NCBI RefSeq assembly: GCF_000834655.1
Contig: NZ_JXQQ01000023.1
Location: 1 to 64,000 of the forward strand
Reading direction: 5' to 3'
DNA length: 64,000 nt
Source: Variovorax paradoxus
GTDB lineage: Bacteria; Pseudomonadota; Gammaproteobacteria; Burkholderiales; Burkholderiaceae_C
The notes below the pieces were generated by a model. It was not told where the DNA came from. It worked only from the letters and a program-made list of their open reading frames with translations, and did no database searches. Within the stretch, counting starts at the first letter, position 1; every line of letters starts with the position of its first letter. The position numbers and the translations under genes are program-made. Below are positions 17,036-24,857 of the stretch, one piece after another.

Positions 17036-17562
17036 CAGGTGAGTTGGTGGGCGTGGAAGACCTCGCGCCAGGCCGCGAGCTTGCGCTCGAAGCTCCACGA
17101 CGCGTTGGCGGGGCTGGTGGAAGGCAACTGGTAGACCGGCACGCCGAGGGTGCGCGTGTGGCGCGCATGCTTGAAGCTCTCGCCGCCGTTGTGCGCGATG
17201 GCGGCAAGCTTGGGCAGCGCGAGGCCGGCGATGTCGTTCGCGACGGGCGCGCGAATCGCCGAATCGAGGCTGCCTTCGCGTTCGCAGGCCGCATACACGT
17301 CCCACACGCCCAGGCCGCGATCGAGCAGCCACGCCTTCTTCTTCGCGTAGCTGTCTGCGCCGGTCGGCAGCGGGTGGTCGGGCCAGACGGCTTGCAAGAT
17401 CTTCCAGAACTGGTTTTGGGGATGCGCATAGTACTGCTGCTGCGCGAGCGAACGGACGCCCGGAAAGCTGCCCAGGATCAGCACGACGGTGGCCGGGGAG
17501 ACGACCGGTGCGAGGCCCGTGAGCACCAGGCTGTCGGGGTCGGGTGCGGCGGATGGATTCAT
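17035..17562 (-). CDS. Mug/TDG-type DNA glycosylase (deoxyinosine glycosylase family)
   Basis: This is a 175-residue uracil-DNA-glycosylase-superfamily protein. The motif LILGSFPGVRSLAQQQYYAHPQNQFW near residue 25 is the substrate pocket loop of the family that includes DNA-deoxyinosine glycosylases, and LPSTSPANAS near residue 145 is the C-terminal DNA-intercalating motif region. It would excise deaminated bases in repair. An ATG three codons upstream (17571) is an alternative start. It is the first gene of a three-gene coupled operon, which is unusual company for a repair enzyme. Confidence 0.82.
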   Translation of the reverse strand: MNPSAAPDPDSLVLTGLAPVVSPATVVLILGSFPGVRSLAQQQYYAHPQNQFWKILQAVWPDHPLPTGADSYAKKKAWLLDRGLGVWDVYAACEREGSLDSAIRAPVANDIAGLALPKLAAIAHNGGESFKHARHTRTLGVPVYQLPSTSPANASWSFERKLAAWREVFHAHQLT

Positions 17563-17730
17563 GGGCTGCATCTTGGCACTGTCGCCGCCCACCGTCCTGG
17601 GCTGCCGTCCTTGCCCGTGCCCGGGTGTCGAAGCCAACGACGAAACGGGAGGGCCGAACCGTCACGGGCAAGCCATGCCCGTCAGTTATTCTCCCCCGCT
17701 TCACAGGCACAACGTGGCGGAGGGAACAGC

Positions 17731-18642
17731 ATGACCATCTCGGACCGTACCGAGACATTTTTCGGCAAGCGTGTCGAGGACTATCAAGGTGGCGACGTGG
17801 CCGGCGGCCCGGGCATCGTTCACCGCCTGTGCCTGGACTACGACGACGACAAGTCGATGGGCGTATTGCTCGAGGAGTACCTCTCCAAGATCGACAAGTC
17901 CGCGCTCGACGCCCTGATCCTCGGGCCGTGGTCCGAGCCCCACGACACCGGCCCCGACGACGCGTTCGAGGTCCTGATCGCGCACGCCGCCGAACTCAAG
18001 AGCCTCAAGGCGCTGTTCGTCGGCGACATGACCTTCGAGGACTGCGAGATCTCCTGGATCATCCAGGGCAACTACGAAGCCCTGCTGCAGGCCTTTCCCC
18101 AACTCGAGGTGCTGCGCATCCGCGGCGCTACTTCGCTGCAACTGCCTGCGTTCAGCCACGCCGCGCTGCGTGAGCTCGTCATCGAATCCGGCGGCCTGCC
18201 GCGCGAAATCAGCGAGGGCCTGGCGCAATCCACGCTGCCGTCGCTCGAGCACCTCGAACTGTGGCTGGGCACCGACGAATACGGCTTCGACGGCGACGTC
18301 GAGCTCTTGCGCGGCGTGCTGCAGAAACTTCGCACGCCCAAGCTGCGCCACCTCGGCCTTCGCGATTCGGAAATCGCCGACGAGGTCGCCGCATGGCTCG
18401 CGACCGAAGGCTGGGTCGCGGAGCTCGACACCCTCGACCTGTCGCTCGGCACGCTCGGCGACGAAGGCGCCAAGGCCCTGCTCGCGAGCCCGCACGTCGT
18501 GAAACTGAAGCGCCTGGACCTGTCGCACCACTACATCGGCGCGCCGGTGCAGGCGCAACTGCGCGCGGCCATCCCCGGCGTGGTGCTGGACGACCCGCAG
18601 GAAGCGGACGACGGACACCGGTACGTGGCCGTTGGCGAGTAG
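17731..18642 (+). CDS. STM4015-family leucine-rich-repeat protein
   Basis: This 303-residue soluble protein begins with an N-terminal region containing FFGKRVEDY and continues into leucine-rich repeats from about residue 120 to 285 (LEVLRIRGATSLQL, LRELVIESGGLP, LEHLELWLG, LRHLGLRDSEI, LDTLDLSLGTLGDEGAKALL, LKRLDLSHHYIG). It matches what I recall of the STM4015 family found with STM4011-4014 homologues. LRRs suggest a binding or scaffold role; no catalytic motif is seen. GGAGG precedes the ATG, and it is the first gene of a six-gene right-running operon. Confidence 0.85.
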   Translation: MTISDRTETFFGKRVEDYQGGDVAGGPGIVHRLCLDYDDDKSMGVLLEEYLSKIDKSALDALILGPWSEPHDTGPDDAFEVLIAHAAELKSLKALFVGDMTFEDCEISWIIQGNYEALLQAFPQLEVLRIRGATSLQLPAFSHAALRELVIESGGLPREISEGLAQSTLPSLEHLELWLGTDEYGFDGDVELLRGVLQKLRTPKLRHLGLRDSEIADEVAAWLATEGWVAELDTLDLSLGTLGDEGAKALLASPHVVKLKRLDLSHHYIGAPVQAQLRAAIPGVVLDDPQEADDGHRYVAVGE

Positions 18643-18652
18643 GCCGCCGGCG

Positions 18653-19735
18653 ATGCTGCCTTGGGTGGTGCTGGGCGTTGCGACGAGCAAGCGCACGCAA
18701 GGCCTGCTCGCCGCGGCCCGGGAAACGGGGGCGTCCGTGCGGCTCGTCGAATGGCGCGAATGGCTGGCCGATGCGCATGCGCTCGAAGACCGCCTCCGGC
18801 AGCCCTGCCGTTTCAAGATAGAACCGCCCGGAGACGACGCCCGGGTCCACATGACGCTCGTGCACATGGGATGCGAGCAGCTGGGCCGTGCGCCCTGCGC
18901 CCCGATCGAACGGGGCGAGTTGGCGCAAACGGATGCGTGGTTCGAGGGCTTTCGTCTCGCGATAAAACGCCTGGAGCGCACGCTGGCCGCGATGCCGCAT
19001 GTGCAGGTCGTCAACGCGCCCGCGGAAATCCTCGCGATGACCGACAAGCTGGAGTGCCAGCAGCAACTGCAGTCCAACGCCGTGCCAACCGCGCCGCTGC
19101 TGGGGCTCGTGCGCGACTACGAGCATCTCGTCGCATTGCTCGACCGCAGCGGCATGGACCGCGTTTTTCTCAAGGCCCGCTACGGCTCGTCCGCATCCGG
19201 CGTGATCGCATTCCGGCGCAATCGCCGCGGGCAGCAGCAGGCCACCACGACCGCGCAACTTCATGAAGGTGGCCGACTGTTCAACGTCAAGCGCGTGTCC
19301 TGCTACACCCGGCACGACGAGGTGCGCCGCGTGGTCGACCTCGTGAGCGCACAGGGCGCGTACGCGGAGGCATGGATACCCAAGCCGCGCCATGGCGCGG
19401 GCCATTTCGACCTGCGCGCGGTGACCTTCGGCGGCCGCGTCGCGCACCGCATCGCGCGCCTCGGGCAACGGCCGATGACCAACCTCCACCTGGACAGCGA
19501 GCGCGTCGATCCCGACCGCGTGCTCGCGGCCGAGGACCAGGCGGCGCTCGCCGCGACGGCCGAGCTCGCCGCGGGCGTTTTCCCCCGCAGCAACGTCGTC
19601 GGATTCGACCTCGTGGTGCGCCAGGGAAAGGCCCATGTCCTGGAGGCCAACGCCTTCGGCGATCTGCTGCCGGGCTGGTTGTGGCAGGGCAAGGACACCT
19701 ACGCCACAGCCTTCGGCGACGGCGCGATGCGATGA
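18653..19735 (+). CDS. STM4014-family ATP-grasp-like protein
   Basis: This is a 360-residue protein that looks like a divergent ATP-grasp enzyme. A pre-ATP-grasp region (about 1-125) is followed by DKLECQQQLQ, a lysine-containing strand VFLKARYGSSASGVIAF, a hinge-like AEAWIPKP and a C-terminal metal-binding-like stretch VGFDLVVRQGKAHVLEANAFG. ATP-grasp enzymes join a carboxylate to an amine or thiol with ATP. ATG at 18653 is used; a TTG at 18632 would overlap the previous gene. Its stop overlaps the next start (ATGA). Confidence 0.78.
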   Translation: MLPWVVLGVATSKRTQGLLAAARETGASVRLVEWREWLADAHALEDRLRQPCRFKIEPPGDDARVHMTLVHMGCEQLGRAPCAPIERGELAQTDAWFEGFRLAIKRLERTLAAMPHVQVVNAPAEILAMTDKLECQQQLQSNAVPTAPLLGLVRDYEHLVALLDRSGMDRVFLKARYGSSASGVIAFRRNRRGQQQATTTAQLHEGGRLFNVKRVSCYTRHDEVRRVVDLVSAQGAYAEAWIPKPRHGAGHFDLRAVTFGGRVAHRIARLGQRPMTNLHLDSERVDPDRVLAAEDQAALAATAELAAGVFPRSNVVGFDLVVRQGKAHVLEANAFGDLLPGWLWQGKDTYATAFGDGAMR

Positions 19736-20538
19736 ACGAACCCGTCGACATGAACCGGGTGGTCGGCACCCACGACATCGTGATGATCACGCTGGACACC
19801 TTGCGCTACGACGTGGCGCAAACGGCGTTCGAGCGCGGCGAGCTGCCGGTGCTCTCGAGGCATCTGCCTGCGCAAGGGTGGGAGAAGCGGCACACGCCAG
19901 GCAACTTCACCTACGCTGCGCATCACGCGTTCTTCGCCGGCTACCTGCCGACGCCGGCCCGGCCGGGCGCGCATCCGCGGCTGTTCGCCACTGCCTTTCG
20001 CGGCAGCGAGACCACCGCGCGCACCACCTTCGTCTTCGACGAGGAAAACATTCCCAAGGGCCTGGGCGCACGCGGCTATCGCACCGTCTGCATCGGCGGC
20101 GTGGGTTTCTTCAACAAGCAGAACGCGCTGGGCCGGGTGTTTCCCGGGATGTTCGCGGAAAGCCATTGGCATCCGACGTTGGGCGTGGGGCATCGCCATT
20201 CCACCGAGCGCCAGGTGGACCTGGCCGTGCAGCGGCTGCATGCCGATGCGCAGCGCGTATTTCTCTTCATCAACGTGTCCTCGATCCACACACCGAACCG
20301 CGCCCACCTCCCCGGCCATACCGAGGATTCCATCGAGACCCATGCCGCCGCCTTGCGCTATGTGGACGGCGCGCTGGCGCCGTTGTTCGACGCCTGCGCG
20401 TCGCGCGGGCCGACCTTCGTGATCGTCTGCTCCGACCACGGCACGGCGTATGGCGACGCCGGCTATCACGGCCACCGCATCGGCCACGATTGCGTGTGGA
20501 CCGTTCCGTACGCGCACTTCTTCCTGGGGGCCTCATGA
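19732..20538 (+). CDS. STM4013-family AlkP-superfamily (sulfatase-like) hydrolase
   Basis: This 268-residue protein has the alkaline-phosphatase/sulfatase metal-site pattern: VMITLDTLRYD at the N-terminus (Asp22 with Thr20 and Thr23 nearby) and CSDHGTAYGDAGYHGH at residues 233-248 (Asp235, His236, His248). The usual sulfatase CxPxR formylglycine motif is absent; threonine near Asp22 could be the nucleophile, as in phosphodiesterase-type relatives. It is short for the superfamily (often over 400 residues). There is no signal peptide, so it is cytosolic. It overlaps both neighbours by ATGA. Confidence 0.82.
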   Translation: MNEPVDMNRVVGTHDIVMITLDTLRYDVAQTAFERGELPVLSRHLPAQGWEKRHTPGNFTYAAHHAFFAGYLPTPARPGAHPRLFATAFRGSETTARTTFVFDEENIPKGLGARGYRTVCIGGVGFFNKQNALGRVFPGMFAESHWHPTLGVGHRHSTERQVDLAVQRLHADAQRVFLFINVSSIHTPNRAHLPGHTEDSIETHAAALRYVDGALAPLFDACASRGPTFVIVCSDHGTAYGDAGYHGHRIGHDCVWTVPYAHFFLGAS

Positions 20539-21890
20539 CCCAAGCTGTGATCCAGGCCGTGCCCCAAGCCTCGCTCGCCGAATGGCTCCGGCAGGGGCCC
20601 TACCAGGCCTACTCGTACAGCTACCCGCACAAGAGCGCCTATCGCCCGCTGCCCGCGCGGTCGTTGCGCGACGCGTGGGCCACGGAAGATCGCTCGGCGC
20701 TTTTCGCCTACATCCACGTGCCCTTCTGCACGATGCGGTGCGGCTTCTGCAATCTCTTCGCGATGGCGCAGCCCGCCGAGGCGCTGGTCGAGTCCTACGT
20801 CGATGCCGTCGTGCGGCAGATGCAGGCCATGGACCGCGCCCTCGGCGAGCGCAGGTTCGCGCGGCTGGCGGTGGGCGGCGGCACGCCCAGCTACCTGCCG
20901 GCCGCGCTGCTCGAACGGCTGTACGTCGCGGCCGAACGCATCCTCGGCATCGACCTGCAGGCCACGCCGTCGGGCATCGAGGTCTCGCCCGAAACCGTGA
21001 CGCCCGAGCGCATGCGCGTATGCCGCGAGATGGGCGTGCAGCGCGTGAGCATGGGCATCCAGAGCTTTGCGCAGCACGAGGTTCGCGCGCTCGCGCGTCC
21101 GCAGCAGAACGCCGTGGTCATCGAGGCCATCCGCCAGATCCGCGAGGCGGGATTCCCGGTCATGAACCTCGACCTCATCTACGGCATCGACGGGCAGACG
21201 GTGGAAAGCTGGCTGTCTTCCATCGAGAGCGCGCTGGCGTTCGGGCCTGAAGAGCTCTACCTCTATCCGCTCTACGTGCGCGAGCAGACGGGGCTCGGAA
21301 AGATCGTGATCCGCAAGGCCGAGCAGGGCGCCGATTTCCGGCAGGCGCTGTATGCCGCGGCGCGGGCGCGCCTGCTGGCCGCCGGCTACGAGCAGGTGTC
21401 GATGCGCATGTTTCGCGCACCGCACGCGCCCCGCGACAGCGGCCCGGTCTACTGCTGCCAGGACGACGGCATGGTGGGGTTCGGCGCAGGTGCGCGCTCG
21501 TACACCCGCAACCTTCACTACTCTTCCAGCTACGCCGTGCAACGCAGCGCGACGCGCAGCATCATCGAGGACTTCATCGCCTGCGACGAGGCGCAGTTTG
21601 CTGAGGCCCGCTACGGGTTCGCGCTCGACGGCGACGAGCAGCGCCGGCGCTTCGCGATCCAGTCGCTCCTGACGGACCCCGGCCTTTCGCACGCCGCCTA
21701 CGAACAGCGCTTCGGCGCCCCGGTGCTCGAAGACCTGCCGCAGTTGCAGGAGCTCACCGCCCTGGAACTCGCGAAGGACGAGGCGGGCCTCTTCCAACTC
21801 AACGCGCGGGGCGTTTCCTATTCGGACACCATCGGCCCCTGGCTCGCATCGGCGGCCGTGCGCGGCCTGATGCCCGACGCGCCATGCTGA
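20535..21890 (+). CDS. STM4012-family radical SAM protein (HemN/HemW-like)
   Basis: This is a 451-residue radical SAM enzyme with the 4Fe-4S motif CTMRCGFC (Cys65, Cys69, Cys72). It has the coproporphyrinogen-oxidase-like arrangement of HemN/HemW: GGGTPSYLP near residue 116, RVSMGIQSF, NLDLIYGIDGQT, and a C-terminal winged-helix-like region. HemW-like proteins often bind haem or act as methyltransferases, so haem synthesis should not be assumed. The second radical SAM protein follows with a 7-bp overlap. Iron-sulfur clusters imply an oxygen-sensitive reaction in the cytosol. Confidence 0.88.
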   Translation: MTQAVIQAVPQASLAEWLRQGPYQAYSYSYPHKSAYRPLPARSLRDAWATEDRSALFAYIHVPFCTMRCGFCNLFAMAQPAEALVESYVDAVVRQMQAMDRALGERRFARLAVGGGTPSYLPAALLERLYVAAERILGIDLQATPSGIEVSPETVTPERMRVCREMGVQRVSMGIQSFAQHEVRALARPQQNAVVIEAIRQIREAGFPVMNLDLIYGIDGQTVESWLSSIESALAFGPEELYLYPLYVREQTGLGKIVIRKAEQGADFRQALYAAARARLLAAGYEQVSMRMFRAPHAPRDSGPVYCCQDDGMVGFGAGARSYTRNLHYSSSYAVQRSATRSIIEDFIACDEAQFAEARYGFALDGDEQRRRFAIQSLLTDPGLSHAAYEQRFGAPVLEDLPQLQELTALELAKDEAGLFQLNARGVSYSDTIGPWLASAAVRGLMPDAPC

Positions 21891-22732
21891 CCGTGCTATA
21901 CCGGGGCAGCCTGTCGAGCTGCAACTACAGCTGCAGCTATTGCCCGTTCGCCAAGCGGCGCGACTCCCGGGCCACGCTGGCGCGGGATGCCGCCGAGGTG
22001 GCGCGCTTCGTCGACTGGACGGGCGCGCAGACGCGGCCCCTCCGAATCCTCTTCACGCCCTGGGGCGAAGCCATGGTGCGGCGCCACTATCGCCACGCGA
22101 TGCTGGCGCTCGCCGCCATGCCGCATGTGTCCCAGGTGGCGCTGCAGACGAACCTGGCGGGTCCGCTGTCGTGGCTCGCCGAAGCGCCGGTCGGCAAGAT
22201 TTCGCTGTGGTGCACCTATCACCCCGACCAGACGCGGCTTGAGCGATTCATCGAGCGGACCCGGCAGCTCGCACAGCTGGGCATCGGCCATTCGGTCGGG
22301 GTCGTGGCGCGGCAGGAGCACTACGAGGCCATTCGCGCGCTGAAGTCGGTGCTCCCTGAAACGACATCCTTCTGGCTCAATGCCTACGACCGGCGCGGCC
22401 CGGGCTACTACACGGCCCAGGACCTGCAGTGGCTCGATGCGCTGGACCCGCGGTTCGTGCACGAGCATTCGCCCGGACCGTCGCGCGGGAAGGCCTGCCG
22501 CGCGGGTTCCGAAGCCATCGTCGTCGATGGCGAGGGCGAGGTGCAGCGGTGCCACTTCATTCCGCGGCGCCTGGGCAACCTCTATGCCGACGACCTCGAC
22601 GGCATGCTCACGGAGCAGCCCTGCAGCCGATTCAAGTGCGACTGCTTCATCGGCTACGTCCACCGGCGCGACCTGGACTTCTATCCGGCCTACGGCGACG
22701 GCGTGCTCGCCCGCATTCCGCTGCAGACATGA
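21884..22732 (+). CDS. STM4011-family radical SAM protein
   Basis: This 282-residue radical SAM protein has CNYSCSYC near its N-terminus (Cys13, Cys17, Cys20). Five further cysteines cluster in the C-terminal 80 residues (205, 223, 247, 252, 254; GKACRAGSE, VQRCHF, CSRFKCDCF), consistent with a SPASM- or Twitch-type auxiliary iron-sulfur cluster. Such clusters are common in enzymes that modify peptides or proteins. The start ATG overlaps the previous gene by 7 bp, and its stop overlaps the next start (ATGA). The substrate is unknown. Confidence 0.88.
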   Translation: MLTVLYRGSLSSCNYSCSYCPFAKRRDSRATLARDAAEVARFVDWTGAQTRPLRILFTPWGEAMVRRHYRHAMLALAAMPHVSQVALQTNLAGPLSWLAEAPVGKISLWCTYHPDQTRLERFIERTRQLAQLGIGHSVGVVARQEHYEAIRALKSVLPETTSFWLNAYDRRGPGYYTAQDLQWLDALDPRFVHEHSPGPSRGKACRAGSEAIVVDGEGEVQRCHFIPRRLGNLYADDLDGMLTEQPCSRFKCDCFIGYVHRRDLDFYPAYGDGVLARIPLQT

Positions 22733-23256
22733 ACGACCAGGCGCCCTGCGTCGTCTGGCTCACCGGCATCTCCGGCGCGGGCAAGACGACCATCGCGCGC
22801 AAGGTCGAGACCCGGCTTCGCGCGCTGGGCAGGCACACGCTGCTGCTGGATGGCGATGACATGCGGCTCGGGCTGAATCGCGACCTCGGCTTCAGCGATG
22901 CGGATCGCATGGAAGGCGCCCGGCGGGTTGCGGAGGTCGCGAAACTGATGCACGCGGCGGACCTGACCGTCATCGTGGCGCTGATCTCGCCGTTTCGCAG
23001 CGCCCGCAAGATGGCCCGCTCGCTCTTTCCGGCGGGAACATTCTTCGAGATCCATGTCGACACGCCGATCGAGATCGCGGAAGCGCGCGATCCGAAATCC
23101 CTGTACCGGAAGGCCAGGCGCGGCGAGATCGCCGATTTCACCGGCATCGACTCCCCTTACGAGGCGCCGGAATGGCCGGAGCTGCGCCTCGACGGAACCC
23201 ATCCGTCACCCGACGCCCTCGCGGATCAGGTGATCCAACTGCTCAAAGGCGCCTAG
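22729..23256 (+). CDS. cysC: Adenylylsulfate kinase (CysC-type)
   Basis: This 175-residue kinase carries the APS-kinase motifs: P-loop GISGAGKTT (residues 13-21), DGDDMRLGLNRDLGFS, RRVAEVAKLM, ISPFRSARKMAR and FTGIDSPYEAPEWPE. In sulfur metabolism it makes PAPS from APS and ATP. No cysD/cysN sulfate adenylyltransferase is nearby. Being last in the STM401x operon by ATGA overlap, it may supply PAPS, or phosphorylate another group, for that pathway. A strong terminator follows 11 bp after the stop. Confidence 0.9.
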   Translation: MNDQAPCVVWLTGISGAGKTTIARKVETRLRALGRHTLLLDGDDMRLGLNRDLGFSDADRMEGARRVAEVAKLMHAADLTVIVALISPFRSARKMARSLFPAGTFFEIHVDTPIEIAEARDPKSLYRKARRGEIADFTGIDSPYEAPEWPELRLDGTHPSPDALADQVIQLLKGA

Positions 23257-23267
23257 TCCCGCCCATG

Positions 23268-23293
23268 AAAAAACCCGCCGCAGCGGGTTTTTT
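23268..23293. terminator. Intrinsic terminator of the STM401x-cysC operon
   Basis: A stem with AAACCCGC (23271-23278), loop CGCA and GCGGGTTT (23283-23290) extends by A-T pairs on both sides and ends in a run of T. It sits between convergent genes and can serve both strands, since the 5' side is A-rich. Confidence 0.9.
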
Positions 23294-23319
23294 TCGAAAG
23301 CTCGGACCGAAGCCCAGGC

Positions 23320-23778
23320 TTACTTCTTGGCGGCTTCGTTCTCGGCCGTGCCGGGAATCTTCTCGCCGATGGCCGCGCCGGTGCTGCGCATGCCGTCGGC
23401 CGTCTTGTGGCCGGCGGTTTCAACCGCGTCGCCGGTCTTGGCGGCTGCGTTCTTGGTGGCGTTGGTCGCCTTCTTGGTGGTGTTCTTGGTCGCGTTCCAA
23501 GCCTTCTTGGTGCCGCGCTCGGTGGCGTTGGCAGCCTTCTTGGTGGTGCTCTTGGTGGCATCCCAAGCCTTCTCGGCGCCGTTTTCGGTGGCGTTCACGG
23601 CCTTCTTGGTCGTGCGCTTGGTGGCGTTCACTGCGTCGCTGCCGGCTTCCTTCACCTTTTCGGTGGTGGTGGGCTCGGCCGTTGCGGGGGCGGCGGTCTG
23701 TGCCACGGCGGAAACGCCGATGGAGGCCAGAGCCAGGGCCAGAACGACGGGCATGGTGCGAACAAAAGATGTGGTCAT
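23320..23778 (-). CDS. Secreted LEA-like 11-mer repeat protein
   Basis: This is a 152-residue protein with a signal peptide (hydrophobic core 10-25, likely cleavage after AVA at 26). The mature part is lysine/alanine/threonine-rich and built from six 11-residue units at 58-123, such as KKAVNATENGA, EKAWDATKSTT and KKAANATERGT, forming three 22-residue double repeats. This resembles late-embryogenesis-abundant group-3 (LEA_4) sequence, which is disordered and folds as an amphipathic helix on drying. A periplasmic stress-protection role is inferred. AAGGAG lies before the ATG. It shares no operon with its neighbours. Confidence 0.82.
   Translation of the reverse strand: MTTSFVRTMPVVLALALASIGVSAVAQTAAPATAEPTTTEKVKEAGSDAVNATKRTTKKAVNATENGAEKAWDATKSTTKKAANATERGTKKAWNATKNTTKKATNATKNAAAKTGDAVETAGHKTADGMRSTGAAIGEKIPGTAENEAAKK
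23410..23607 (-). repeat. Imperfect 33-bp/66-bp tandem repeats inside the LEA-like gene
   Basis: The coding strand repeats units of 33 bp (11 codons), grouped as 66-bp pairs, that encode KKAxNATxxxx and xKAWxATKxTT. Units are similar but not identical in codon choice, so the repeat is old enough to have drifted while protein periodicity was kept. Confidence 0.75.
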
Positions 23779-23908
23779 GGAAGACTCCTTTTTGAGTGAA
23801 GTGTTGGAGTGACGGACTTGCCACTGTGCAAGCAACGCCACTTCGAACTTCAAGGATGACAGCAAAAAGTCGCCCCATGCCCCTCCAGGCGCAACTCGGG
23901 ACATTGGC

Positions 23909-24769
23909 CTACGCGGGGTGCGGCGCGCGTTCCGACAAAGCCATCAGACTTTCGAGCTTCGGAAGCGTCCGGACTGCATTCCGGGTGGTGGCTTCGGCCA
24001 GCGCATCGATGCCGATGCCGCGCAATCCGGCCACCACTTCGGCGATGCGCGGCAATTCGCCGGGCTCGTTTCGACCATGCGCCTGCCCGGCGTCGCGCTG
24101 CGCCTGCGTGCGGTAGAGCCAGTGCGGCTGGATGTCGGGCGCGTCCGTCTCCATCACGATCGCGTCGAGCGGCAAGGTGGTCGCAAGCCGCCGCAACTGC
24201 AGCGCGCGCTCGAAGGTCACCGCGCCGCCGAAACCGAGCCGCAGCCCAAGCTCGATGCAGGCATGGGCCTGCTGCTCGCTGCCGTTGAAGGCATGCGCGA
24301 TGCCCTGCCACGGCCGCCCGCCCGCCGTCTGGCGCAAATGCTTGAGCACCTTGTCAACCGAACGCCGCACGTGGATCAGCACGGGTAACCCGTGCTTGCG
24401 TGCCAGTTGCAACTGAGTGTGAAAAAAACGCTCCTGCTTCGGGCCGTCCAGGCCTTCGACAAAGTAGTCCAGGCCGATCTCGCCGACCGCAACGAGCCGC
24501 GGATCGCCCTGCCGCGCGGTCAGTTCCGCGTCGAGCACCTCGAGGTCTGTGTCCTGCGCCTGGCCCGTGCAAAGCGGGTGGATACCGAGGGCATAGGCAT
24601 CGCCCTGCCTATGGGCCAGCTCGCGCACCGTCCCGAAGTTGAAGACGGCCACGGCCGGAATCACGCACAGGGAAACCCCTTGTGCGGCGGCGCGGGCGCG
24701 GATCTGCGGCATCTCCGCACCGAATTCGGGCGCGTCCAGGTGGCAGTGGGTATCGACAAACGAAGCCAT
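23909..24769 (-). CDS. TatD-family metal-dependent hydrolase
   Basis: This 286-residue TIM-barrel hydrolase has the TatD pattern: metal-binding DTHCHLD at residues 6-12, VAVGEIGLDYF with the bridging Glu, VLIHVRRS, GIAHAFNGS and METDAPDI. TatD proteins are 3'-exonucleases or nucleases acting in DNA repair and quality control, though this family also includes other hydrolases. Its length is a little above the usual 260. It is separated from the LEA-like gene by 130 bp and divergent from the S1C protease gene (88 bp). Confidence 0.92.
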   Translation of the reverse strand: MASFVDTHCHLDAPEFGAEMPQIRARAAAQGVSLCVIPAVAVFNFGTVRELAHRQGDAYALGIHPLCTGQAQDTDLEVLDAELTARQGDPRLVAVGEIGLDYFVEGLDGPKQERFFHTQLQLARKHGLPVLIHVRRSVDKVLKHLRQTAGGRPWQGIAHAFNGSEQQAHACIELGLRLGFGGAVTFERALQLRRLATTLPLDAIVMETDAPDIQPHWLYRTQAQRDAGQAHGRNEPGELPRIAEVVAGLRGIGIDALAEATTRNAVRTLPKLESLMALSERAPHPA

Positions 24770-24857
24770 CGCGCCATGATGCCCGAAGGGATGCGCAGGC
24801 GCGGAAAGCGTGCTACTGTGAACTCCTTCACGCGTCTTTTTTGCCGGAGGTTCTCCG

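Noticed and set aside
20535..21890. Calling the STM4012 protein HemN or HemW
   Set aside because: HemN-like motifs are present, but the operon context points to the STM4012 family, and many HemN-like proteins do not act in haem synthesis.
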